In this document: piece by piece, positions 1 through 5,650 of the stretch
How the letters are laid out: each line of letters begins with the position of its first letter
Position numbering within the stretch: the stretch's first letter is position 1
Assembly: GCA_021810985.1 (NCBI GenBank)
Contig: JAJZQA010000061.1
Coordinates: forward strand, 1-9,905
Source: Deltaproteobacteria bacterium
Lineage (GTDB): Bacteria; Desulfobacterota; Desulfuromonadia; Geobacterales; Geobacteraceae
Length of the DNA stretch: 9,905 nucleotides
Direction of reading: 5' to 3'
Program-made: the position numbers and the translations under genes
The notes under the pieces: model-generated
The model's input: only the letters and a program-made list of their open reading frames with translations
Database searches by the model: none
Told to the model about the DNA's origin: nothing

Positions 1-208
1 CAACCTTCTGCTCCGTTTCCTTCGATTTATCGACCGCCTGCTGGAGCTTTGCATCACTGTCCTTGACTTGCTGTTTCAAGGCATTCAGTTCCTGAGACAA
101 GGCATCGATTCTGCGCAAGAGATCTTCGTCAGCGGAATAGGCCGACAAGGGCGCTGCCGCGGTAAGCAGCAATGTAACCATTACAATTTTCTTCAATTGT
201 TTCCTCAT
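1..208 (-). CDS. Secreted coiled-coil protein, possible outer-membrane porin (N-terminal 69 aa, cut by window edge)
   Basis: Only the first 69 codons are inside the window, reading leftward from ATG at 208. The protein opens with a basic stretch (MRKQLKK), a hydrophobic run (IVMVTLLLTAAAPLSA) and a likely signal-peptidase I site near residues 24-26, so it should be exported. After that it becomes charged and helical with heptad-like spacing (LLRRIDALSQELNALKQQV), which predicts a short coiled coil. A signal peptide followed directly by a coiled coil is typical of trimeric or porin-like outer-membrane proteins of Geobacter and relatives, but the diagnostic barrel part is missing, so porin is an inference. 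The start is supported by GGAGG about 8 bases upstream. The gene is divergent from clpB and its long leader holds several palindromes, listed separately. Confidence 0.8.
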   Translation of the reverse strand, partial: MRKQLKKIVMVTLLLTAAAPLSAYSADEDLLRRIDALSQELNALKQQVKDSDAKLQQAVDKSKETEQKV

Positions 209-244
209 GTAACGCGCCTCCTTCAAATTGTACATTGATTGGCC

Positions 245-281
245 TTCAACAACTCGGCAAATGCCCAATGGTACTGTTGAA
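245..281 (-). repeat. Inverted repeat in the leader of the secreted-protein gene
   Basis: TTCAACA (245-251) and TGTTGAA (275-281) are perfect 7-bp complements enclosing 23 bases. The loop itself contains GGC-AAAT-GCC (256-265), so a nested hairpin could form in the leftward transcript about 37-73 bases upstream of its start codon. There is no U-tract after it, which argues against a terminator. A structured leader that affects translation or mRNA stability is possible but unproven. Confidence 0.35.
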
Positions 282-366
282 ATCACCTCCCCTCATTCAT
301 CGGGCAGTTGTGCGGTTAATGGCAGAACGTAATGTCCAAAAAAATCCCGCACATCTTACTGCTAAA

Positions 367-394
367 TTTTCATAAATGAAAAAAATAAATTATA
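367..394 (-). promoter_or_regulatory. Candidate leftward promoter (-10) with an overlapping palindromic operator
   Basis: On the minus strand a perfect TATAAT lies at 394-389. The best -35-like element, TAGACA at 414-409, is only 14 bp away, which is too short for an ordinary promoter. Starting 6 bases downstream of the -10 is a perfect inverted repeat, TTTTCAT-AA-ATGAAAA (367-382), that would cover the transcription start. This is the position expected of a repressor operator for the secreted-protein gene. The regulator cannot be identified from the sequence. Confidence 0.4.
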
Positions 395-452
395 TCTATA
401 TACGAAAATGTCTATTATGGTCGCCGGTTGTGTCCCGATGATTCCTGGGATG

Positions 453-474
453 CGGATGGCTCTGAAACCATCCG
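453..474. repeat. Hairpin-forming inverted repeat CGGATGG-N8-CCATCCG
   Basis: There is a perfect 7-bp stem (453-459 with 468-474) around the 8-base loop CTCTGAAA; a G-U and a T-A pair could extend it. On the plus strand it is followed by TAATTATTCT, a weak T-rich tail. It could be a weak terminator, a protein-binding site or a chance palindrome; no gene reads into it from the left. Confidence 0.4.
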
Positions 475-520
475 TAATTATTCTCTCCTGATTATTCTGA
501 GAAAAGCTCCTCCAGTAAGC

Positions 521-549
521 TTGACTCAACGGGTTGTGATGCCTATCCT
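521..549 (+). promoter_or_regulatory. Candidate clpB promoter P1 (sigma-70-like)
   Basis: TTGACT (521-526) is followed after exactly 17 bp by TATCCT (544-549), matching the vegetative consensus at 5/6 and 4/6. Transcription would start near 556, leaving a leader of about 115 bases before clpB. The same bases begin with CTTGAC and end with GCCTAT, so a heat-shock sigma factor reading cannot be excluded. Confidence 0.5.
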
Positions 550-593
550 TTCTTTGCAGGCTGGTGAAAAACAATTGCGGGGTTGACCTGCGG

Positions 594-624
594 CTTTACC
601 GCTCGCTCGAAACCTCCCCATGAT
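594..624 (+). promoter_or_regulatory. Candidate clpB heat-shock promoter P2 (RpoH/sigma-32-like)
   Basis: A perfect CCCCAT (616-621), the hallmark of the sigma-32 -10 element (consensus CCCCATNT), is preceded after 16 bp by CTTTAC (594-599), a 4/6 match to CTTGAA. The spacing is within the 13-17 bp known for this family. Transcription would start near 629, about 43 bases before clpB. clpB is a classical heat-shock gene, which makes this reading sensible. The start would fall inside the palindrome TGGTTTAAACCA (624-635). Confidence 0.45.
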
Positions 625-671
625 GGTTTAAACCACCTGCCAAGAGAATCTGCGCGAAGGGAGTAACAAAC

Positions 672-3266
672 ATGATCAGATCTGACAAAATGACCATAAA
701 AACCCAGGAAGCCCTGGGAGCCGCCCAGCAACTTGCCGCGTCTAACCAGAACGGTTCCATCGAGCCGGAACACCTGCTGCTGGCATTGCTGGACCAGGAG
801 GGAGGACTGGTAGCTTCCATCCTCCAGAAGATCGGGGCCAATCCCCAGTATGTCCGTTCCAAGACCGAAACCGAGGTGAAGCGTCTTCCGCAGGCAACCG
901 GTTCCGGGGTGCAGGTGTATCTCTCTTCAGCGCTCCACCATGTCCTGGACACCGCCCAGCGCGAGGCTGACGCCATGAATGACGAGTTTGTCTCCACCGA
1001 ACATCTGCTGCTCGGACTCCTGGAGGAAAAGGGCTCCAAGGCGTCGTCCATCCTGGCTGACAGCGGCGTAACCAGGGACTCGCTGCTGGCTGCTCTCAAG
1101 GACCTGCGCGGTGATGAGCGGGTAACGGACCAGAACCCGGAAGAGAAATACCAGGCTCTGGCCAAGTACAGCCGTGATCTGACCGAGTTGGCCGGCAAAG
1201 GGAAGCTGGACCCGGTCATTGGCCGTGATGACGAGATCCGGCGGGTGATCCAGGTCCTGTCACGCCGGACAAAGAACAACCCGGTGCTGATCGGGGAACC
1301 GGGGGTCGGGAAGACCGCCATCGTGGAGGGCTTGGCCCAGCGGATCATCTCCGGAGATATCCCTGAGACGTTGAAAAACAAGCGAATTGTGGCTCTAGAC
1401 ATGGGTGCGCTCATTGCCGGCACCAAGTATCGGGGCGAATTCGAGGAACGGCTCAAGGCGGTGATCAAGGAAGTGACCAAATCGGAGGGGAAGATTATCC
1501 TCTTTGTCGACGAACTCCATACCCTGGTCGGGGCCGGGGCCGCGGAAGGGGCCATGGATGCTTCGAACCTGCTGAAGCCGGCACTGGCGCGGGGTGAATT
1601 GCACTGCATCGGCGCCACGACCCTTAATGAGTACCGCAAGTATGTGGAGAAGGACGCTGCATTGGAACGCCGCTTCCAGCAGGTGTATACCGGCGAGCCG
1701 AGCGTAGAGGATACCATCTCGATCCTCCGCGGTCTGAAGGAGAAGTACGAGACCTATCACGGCATCAGGATCCAGGACAGCGCCATCGTCGCGGCGGCAA
1801 CCCTGTCCGATCGCTATATCACCGATCGTTTCCTCCCGGACAAGGCCATCGACCTGATCGATGAGGCCGCCTCCCGCTTGCGGATCGAGATCGATTCCAT
1901 GCCGACAGAGATCGATGAGATCGAGCGGCGTATCATTCAGATGGAGATCGAGAAACAGGCGCTGCTCAAGGAGCAGGATCTGCATTCCCAGGAGCGGCTG
2001 CGGAAACTCGCCGAAGAGCTTGAATCACTGAAAGCTGAATCGGCGCAGTTGAAGGTGCACTGGCAGGGGGAAAAAGAGATTATCAAGTCGCTCCGCGATC
2101 TGAAGAGCCGGCTGGAAGACAAAAAGATCGAGGCCCAGAAACTTGAGCGGGAGGGCAATCTGGCCGGTACCGCGGAGATCCGGTATGGGGAAATACCGGC
2201 CATCGAAAAAGCGATGACTGAAAAGAATCAGGAGCTTCTCCAGGTGCAGAAGGAAGGAAAAATGCTCTCGGAAGAGGTGGATGGAGACATGGTGGCCGAA
2301 GTGGTGGCCAAGTGGACCGGTGTGCCGGTCTCGCGACTCCAGGAAAGCGAATCGGCCAAGCTGGTGCGGATGGAGGATCGACTCCGGTCACGGGTGGTGG
2401 GGCAGGATGAAGCTTTGCTGCTGGTGGCGAATGCGGTTCGTCGCGCCCGCTCCGGCCTGTCCGATCCGAACCGCCCGATCGGTTCCTTTATCTTCCTTGG
2501 CCCGACCGGGGTCGGCAAGACCGAAACCGCGCGGGCTCTGGCTGAATTCCTCTTTGACGACGACCAGGCGATCGTGCGTATCGACATGAGCGAATACCAG
2601 GAAAAGCATACCGTTGCCCGGCTGATCGGGGCGCCTCCCGGCTATGTCGGTTATGAAGAAGGCGGACAACTCACCGAGTCAGTGCGGAGAAGACCGTACA
2701 GCATCGTCCTTTTCGACGAGATCGAAAAGGCCCATCCCGAGGTCTTCAATGTGTTGCTCCAGGTCCTGGACGATGGTCGTCTCACGGACGGGCAGGGCCG
2801 CACGGTGGATTTCCGCAACACAGTGATCATCATGACCAGCAACCTGGGCTCCCAGTGGATCCAGCAGTATGGCGCCACCGATTATGCTCGGATGCGGAGC
2901 ATGGTGATGGAGACACTGAAGGAAAGCTTTAAACCGGAATTCCTCAACCGTGTGGACGAGATTGTCATCTACCATGCGCTGCCTCTCGACCAGATCAAGA
3001 AGATCGTCGAAATTCAAATCAAGTCTCTCCAGAAGCGCCTGGAAGAGCGGCGCATTACTCTCGAAGTCAGCGACAAGGCCCGCGAATACCTCGCCCAGGA
3101 GGGCTACGATCCGGCCCTCGGCGCACGGCCCCTGAAAAGAACCATTCAGCGAAAGATCCAGGATACTCTGGCGCTCATGCTTCTGGAAGGTAAATTCATC
3201 GAAGGGGATGCGGTGCTGGTGGATCTGTCCATTACCGGGGAGGGGTTGGTGATCAAGAAAAAATAA
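672..3266 (+). CDS. clpB: ATP-dependent protein disaggregase ClpB
   Basis: ClpB is a hexameric cytoplasmic AAA+ machine that works with DnaK/DnaJ/GrpE to pull proteins out of aggregates after heat or other stress. The 864 residues match the usual length of about 857-865. In order they show an N-domain with two Clp-N repeats (about 1-145), AAA-1 with Walker A GEPGVGKT (208-215, K214) and Walker B ending D280-E281, a long charged coiled-coil middle domain (about 410-530), AAA-2 with Walker A GPTGVGKT (610-617, K616) and Walker B LFDE ending D682-E683, and the sensor-2 motif GARPLKR (817-823). The middle domain separates ClpB from ClpA and ClpX, and no ClpP-binding loop is evident. All catalytic residues are intact. 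The ATG at 672 follows AAGGGAG (657-663) at a good distance; the ATG at codon 7 is a weaker alternative. A strong terminator follows, so the gene is probably monocistronic. Confidence 0.98.
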   Translation: MIRSDKMTIKTQEALGAAQQLAASNQNGSIEPEHLLLALLDQEGGLVASILQKIGANPQYVRSKTETEVKRLPQATGSGVQVYLSSALHHVLDTAQREADAMNDEFVSTEHLLLGLLEEKGSKASSILADSGVTRDSLLAALKDLRGDERVTDQNPEEKYQALAKYSRDLTELAGKGKLDPVIGRDDEIRRVIQVLSRRTKNNPVLIGEPGVGKTAIVEGLAQRIISGDIPETLKNKRIVALDMGALIAGTKYRGEFEERLKAVIKEVTKSEGKIILFVDELHTLVGAGAAEGAMDASNLLKPALARGELHCIGATTLNEYRKYVEKDAALERRFQQVYTGEPSVEDTISILRGLKEKYETYHGIRIQDSAIVAAATLSDRYITDRFLPDKAIDLIDEAASRLRIEIDSMPTEIDEIERRIIQMEIEKQALLKEQDLHSQERLRKLAEELESLKAESAQLKVHWQGEKEIIKSLRDLKSRLEDKKIEAQKLEREGNLAGTAEIRYGEIPAIEKAMTEKNQELLQVQKEGKMLSEEVDGDMVAEVVAKWTGVPVSRLQESESAKLVRMEDRLRSRVVGQDEALLLVANAVRRARSGLSDPNRPIGSFIFLGPTGVGKTETARALAEFLFDDDQAIVRIDMSEYQEKHTVARLIGAPPGYVGYEEGGQLTESVRRRPYSIVLFDEIEKAHPEVFNVLLQVLDDGRLTDGQGRTVDFRNTVIIMTSNLGSQWIQQYGATDYARMRSMVMETLKESFKPEFLNRVDEIVIYHALPLDQIKKIVEIQIKSLQKRLEERRITLEVSDKAREYLAQEGYDPALGARPLKRTIQRKIQDTLALMLLEGKFIEGDAVLVDLSITGEGLVIKKK

Positions 3267-3304
3267 TCTGCTTTGAAGTGACAAGAAGCTGGATCATCGT
3301 TTAA

Positions 3305-3356
3305 AGCAAAGGCCGCAACGGCCCCTAATGGGGCGGAAACGGCCTTTGCTGTTTTT
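3305..3356. terminator. Strong rho-independent terminator after clpB, probably bidirectional
   Basis: A perfect 11-bp stem, AGCAAAGGCCG (3305-3315) with CGGCCTTTGCT (3340-3350), encloses a second perfect 5-bp hairpin, GCCCC-TAAT-GGGGC (3321-3334). It is followed by GTTTTTG on the plus strand. It begins 39 bases after the clpB stop codon. On the minus strand a shorter T-run (TTTAAA) follows, so it may also end transcription of the convergent helix-hairpin-helix gene. Confidence 0.92.
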
Positions 3357-3377
3357 GTTGGTTACCTAGTGCTACCG

Positions 3378-3728
3378 CTACAGACTTTTCTGCCTTTTCG
3401 CGACAATCAGGTTTTTGATGCCGTCATAGGTTGCTGCCGTAATGATGTTTTTCTGCTTCAATTGATTCTTTCGGGTGTACGGGCGGGCAGCGATGATCTT
3501 TTTTGCGTCTTCACCCGTCAATCCGGGAAGTGTTGCGAGTTGCTCTGGAGAAGCACTGTTGATGTCGACCAGATCGGTCTTGTCCGCGGATTTTTTTCGT
3601 ACTTTTTTCGTTACCGTTCTTGCCGTTTCCGCGCTGGCGGTTCCTTCGTCCGGAACGGCGAAAGAAAACGTTGCCGCAAAGAGAAGTGCCAGCATGCCGA
3701 GAAAAATGCCTGTAACAGATTTTTTCAT
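3378..3728 (-). CDS. Secreted helix-hairpin-helix (ComEA-like) protein
   Basis: This is a 116-residue protein with a clear signal peptide (MKKSVTGIFLGMLALLFAAT, cleavage near SFA, about residue 24), a lysine/threonine-rich linker (about 30-52), and a C-terminal helix-hairpin-helix domain of the ComEA kind (DINSASPEQLATLPGLTGED, then further helices to the end). In the family, DINxAxxxxLxxLPGI followed by a second hairpin binds DNA without sequence specificity; ComEA is the periplasmic DNA receptor in natural transformation. Many bacteria, Geobacter included, carry short stand-alone versions whose role is not established. No competence gene is adjacent, so a transformation role is only possible. 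I chose the ATG at 3728 because a G-rich ribosome site (AGGGGGG) lies 6 bases upstream; a TTG two codons earlier would abut that site. A good promoter lies just upstream, and the gene converges on clpB. Confidence 0.88.
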   Translation of the reverse strand: MKKSVTGIFLGMLALLFAATFSFAVPDEGTASAETARTVTKKVRKKSADKTDLVDINSASPEQLATLPGLTGEDAKKIIAARPYTRKNQLKQKNIITAATYDGIKNLIVAKRQKSL

Positions 3729-3758
3729 GTACAACCCCCCTGTGAGATAGTTTATAAG

Positions 3759-3787
3759 TTGATACTAATAAAATAATCTAATGTCAA
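3759..3787 (-). promoter_or_regulatory. Promoter of the helix-hairpin-helix gene
   Basis: On the minus strand a perfect TTGACA (3787-3782) is followed after 17 bp of AT-rich sequence by TATCAA (3764-3759). Transcription would start near 3752, giving a leader of about 24 bases before the ATG at 3728. Confidence 0.65.
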
Positions 3788-3826
3788 GTTGTATTTGATC
3801 TGGTTTCAAACCTGTTTTCCTCGCAA

Positions 3827-3855
3827 TTGTTTTCGAATATCTTTACTGATAGAAT
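3827..3855 (+). promoter_or_regulatory. Candidate promoter of the DUF523-DUF1722 gene
   Basis: TTGTTT (3827-3832) and TAGAAT (3850-3855) are separated by 17 bp; the -10 matches 5/6. Transcription would start near 3862, about 39 bases before the ATG at 3901. It is divergent from the neighbouring minus-strand promoter, with about 40 bp between the two -35 elements. Confidence 0.5.
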
Positions 3856-3900
3856 TATGACCAGACGATCTGCTCTCAAATTCAAGGTAAGGAACTCATC

Positions 3901-4848
3901 ATGTCGAATTCCATTGCAGTTGGCGTAAGTTCTTGTCTTCTGGGCGAGCCGGTCCGCTATGACGGTGGTCATAAGCACGACCACTACATCACTGACACAC
4001 TCGGCCGTTTTTTTCGTTTTGTGCCGTACTGTCCCGAAGTCGGTTGCGGTTTGCCGGTACCGCGTGAGGCGATGCGGCTTGAAGGTGATCCGGCGAATCC
4101 ACGGTTAGTAACCAGCCGGACAGCCATTGACCTCACGGAGCGGATGCTTGAATACTGCCGGCTCACAGTTCGGGATCTGGAAAATGAGGATCTCTGCGGA
4201 TTCATATTCAAAAAGAATTCGCCCAGTTCCGGGCTGTTCCGGGTGAAGGTCTACCAGGGCGGGATGCCTGCCAAGAGCGGGCGGGGTCTCTTCGCCGCGG
4301 CGGTAGTTGGCCATTTTCCGCTCCTGCCGGTTGAGGAGGAGGGGCGTCTCTTCGACATGGGTATCCGCGAAAATTTCATTGAGCGGGTTTTTTCCTACCG
4401 GGAATGGAAGGACTTCCTGCTCGCCAGCCGGGGGCTGGGCGATCTGGTGGAGTTCCATTCCCGGCGAAAGCTCCAGATTATGGCTCATTCACCGGAAATT
4501 TATCGTGAGATGGGCAGGCTCGTGGCTGAGGGGAAAACGCTGGAACGGGCTATTCTCCTGGACCGCTACCAGGAATTGCTGATGCGGGCTCTTTCTCTGC
4601 AGGCGACCGTGAAAAAAAACAGCAATGTGCTTTCCCACATCATGGGTTATTTCAAACGGCAGCTCTTGCCCGATGAAAAAGTGGAACTGTTGGAGGTTCT
4701 CGACAGCTATCATGCCGGTCTTGTTCCGCTGGTTGTCCCGATCACCCTGCTGAAGCACTATGTGAGAAAATTCAACCAGGAATACCTGAGTAAACAGACC
4801 TTCTTATCGCCTCATCCCATGGAGTTGATGCTCAGAAATCACGTTTGA
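3901..4848 (+). CDS. DUF523-DUF1722 fusion protein (TudS-like domain plus YbgA-like domain)
   Basis: The 315-residue protein has two parts. Residues about 4-150 are DUF523: VSSCLLG with C12, RYDGGHK (19-25), CPEVGCG with C44 and C49, and GFIFKKNSPSSG (100-111). The thiouracil desulfidase TudS belongs to DUF523 and holds a [4Fe-4S] cluster with three cysteines. Residues about 180-310 are DUF1722, the domain found alone in E. coli YbgA, with motifs HSRRKLQIMAHSP (186-198), LSHIMGYFKRQL (244-255) and the C-terminal YLSKQTFLSPHP (295-306); its function is unknown. The usual SPSCG cysteine of DUF523 is a serine here (S110), so cluster binding may differ. The ATG follows AAGGA at a normal distance. 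No partner gene is close: the upstream gene is divergent and 52 bp separates their -10 to -35 regions, while 296 bp follow before the next gene. The activity is not known; a sulfur-removal or redox role would be extrapolation. Confidence 0.9.
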   Translation: MSNSIAVGVSSCLLGEPVRYDGGHKHDHYITDTLGRFFRFVPYCPEVGCGLPVPREAMRLEGDPANPRLVTSRTAIDLTERMLEYCRLTVRDLENEDLCGFIFKKNSPSSGLFRVKVYQGGMPAKSGRGLFAAAVVGHFPLLPVEEEGRLFDMGIRENFIERVFSYREWKDFLLASRGLGDLVEFHSRRKLQIMAHSPEIYREMGRLVAEGKTLERAILLDRYQELLMRALSLQATVKKNSNVLSHIMGYFKRQLLPDEKVELLEVLDSYHAGLVPLVVPITLLKHYVRKFNQEYLSKQTFLSPHPMELMLRNHV

Positions 4849-4948
4849 GGTTACGGTTTGTCCCGAAGGCATTCTTTTTGCTTAGCAGCACTACTGACAG
4901 ACGAATAACAACTGTGTCGCGTCCGAATTGCGGAAACCGATACAAAAA

Positions 4949-4979
4949 ATGTCAGATCAGTGTCAATTTTCCGTCAATT
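4949..4979. promoter_or_regulatory. Three GTCA direct repeats at 11-bp period (Pho-box-like)
   Basis: GTCA occurs at 4951, 4962 and 4973, exactly 11 bp apart, the first two as TGTCA and the last two as GTCAATT. Tandem 7-bp units separated by 4 bp, with core TGTCA, are the layout of the PhoB box (consensus CTGTCAT-N4-CTGTCAY), and 11-bp tandem sites are typical of OmpR/PhoB-type response regulators. The units here are imperfect. No good -10 lies at the usual distance downstream of the last repeat, so the target promoter is unclear. Confidence 0.4.
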
Positions 4980-4998
4980 CAAGGACCATGTGGTGCGG

Positions 4999-5060
4999 TG
5001 TGATTCTTGTCACAGCGGTATGCTTGATGGGTACGATTAAACCATGTACGCGGATATAAT
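4999..5060 (+). promoter_or_regulatory. CRP/FNR-family-like site plus perfect -10 before the L,D-transpeptidase gene
   Basis: TGTGA-TTCTTG-TCACA (4999-5014) is a perfect 5+6+5 inverted repeat identical to the CRP core consensus TGTGA-N6-TCACA. A perfect TATAAT sits at 5055-5060 with no -35 element at 16-18 bp. With a start near 5067 the palindrome centre lies at about -60.5, close to the class I activator position (-61.5). Weak -35, perfect -10 and a well-placed palindrome together suggest an activator-dependent promoter. Which CRP/FNR relative would bind is not visible. Confidence 0.5.
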
Positions 5061-5144
5061 TTGGCAAGGCTTCGGAACTCGAACGGAAATCAGCGGCGGC
5101 GGTTGGTGTCCTGTTGATGTGGTAACGACTCTATTGGATAGCGG

Positions 5145-5648
5145 ATGGATATGAATAAAAAGATCTTTTGCATTGCATGTGCACTCCTCTTTTGTCTGCC
5201 CGGTCAGGTTTTTGCCAACATTATTCAAGCTGACAAGGTCGTCGTCATCAAAAAGAAGCGGCTTCTTCTTCTGGTGAGAGGTGGTGAGATCTTGAGGAGG
5301 TACCGGGTTGCCATTGGCAGAAACCCGGTCGGTACCAAAACCCGGCAAGGGGACAACAGAACCCCTGAAGGCGAATATGTCTTGGATAGGCGCAATTCGC
5401 GCAGCAAATTTTACCGCTCCATTCACATTTCTTATCCAAATTCAGCTGATATCAACAGGGCGCAACAACGTGGCGTCTCCCCCGGTCGCGACATTATGAT
5501 TCATGGCTTGCCGAGGAATTATGAGGATGTGGGCGATCTCCATACGGTGACGGATTGGACGAAAGGCTGTATTGCGGTAACAAACGCGGAGATCGAAGAA
5601 ATATGGTCTTTTGTCCCGGACGGCACTCCCATTGAAATAAGACCTTAG
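5145..5648 (+). CDS. Secreted L,D-transpeptidase family protein (YkuD domain, YafK/ErfK type)
   Basis: The 167-residue protein has a signal peptide (hydrophobic core about 7-18, cleavage near VFA24) and then a single YkuD domain (about 29-166). The family uses a cysteine to form 3-3 peptidoglycan cross-links or to attach proteins to peptidoglycan in the periplasm; some members cut such links. The signature is intact: TPEG (73-76), MIHGLP with H120, and DWTKGCIAVTN (137-147) with C142 after the TKG turn. Family lengths without extra binding domains are about 160-250, so this is a minimal member. No lipobox is seen, so it should be soluble periplasmic. The start is ATG at 5145 or two codons later at 5151; neither has a strong ribosome site (GGATA at 5136-5140 is the best). 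It stands alone, with a regulatory region upstream, and ends 2 bp from the convergent kinase gene. Confidence 0.93.
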   Translation: MDMNKKIFCIACALLFCLPGQVFANIIQADKVVVIKKKRLLLLVRGGEILRRYRVAIGRNPVGTKTRQGDNRTPEGEYVLDRRNSRSKFYRSIHISYPNSADINRAQQRGVSPGRDIMIHGLPRNYEDVGDLHTVTDWTKGCIAVTNAEIEEIWSFVPDGTPIEIRP

Positions 5649-5650
5649 GT

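Larger units (their letters stand above)
209..671. other. Divergent intergenic region between the secreted-protein gene and clpB
   Basis: This 463-bp stretch has no convincing gene; the short open frames in it have no ribosome site and implausible protein sequence. About 361-418 is very AT-rich and probably holds the leftward promoter. About 500-671 holds the rightward clpB promoters and leader. Between them are a perfect 16-bp inverted repeat (367-382), a hairpin (453-474) and, just upstream of the clpB ribosome site, a 12-bp palindrome (624-635). Near 282-292 the minus strand carries an unusually long Shine-Dalgarno-like sequence without a suitably spaced start codon. Confidence 0.7.

Noticed and set aside
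362..574. Minus-strand frame in the clpB upstream region
   Set aside because: No ribosome site, biased composition, and it crosses both candidate promoters and the hairpin.
209..671. Riboswitch (such as the GEMM class common in Geobacter) or CIRCE element
   Set aside because: I saw neither the conserved GEMM core nor the TTAGCACTC-N9-GAGTGCTAA repeat.
1110..1140. Internal start for a short ClpB form, as known near residue 149 of E. coli ClpB
   Set aside because: The valine at the matching place is GTA, not a start codon, and the nearby ATG is out of frame.
596..1717. Long open frame antisense to clpB (373 codons)
   Set aside because: It lies opposite a certain gene, is serine/arginine-rich with low-complexity protein sequence, and arises from the GC-biased third codon positions of clpB.
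1395..1985. Second long antisense frame in clpB
   Set aside because: Same explanation; no ribosome site and no recognisable domain.
3369..3776. Plus-strand frame opposite the helix-hairpin-helix gene
   Set aside because: The minus-strand gene has a signal peptide, a domain match, a promoter and a ribosome site; this frame has none.
5044..5154. 36-codon frame starting MYADIIWQGF before the transpeptidase
   Set aside because: No ribosome site, and the predicted promoter start (about 5067) lies downstream of its ATG.
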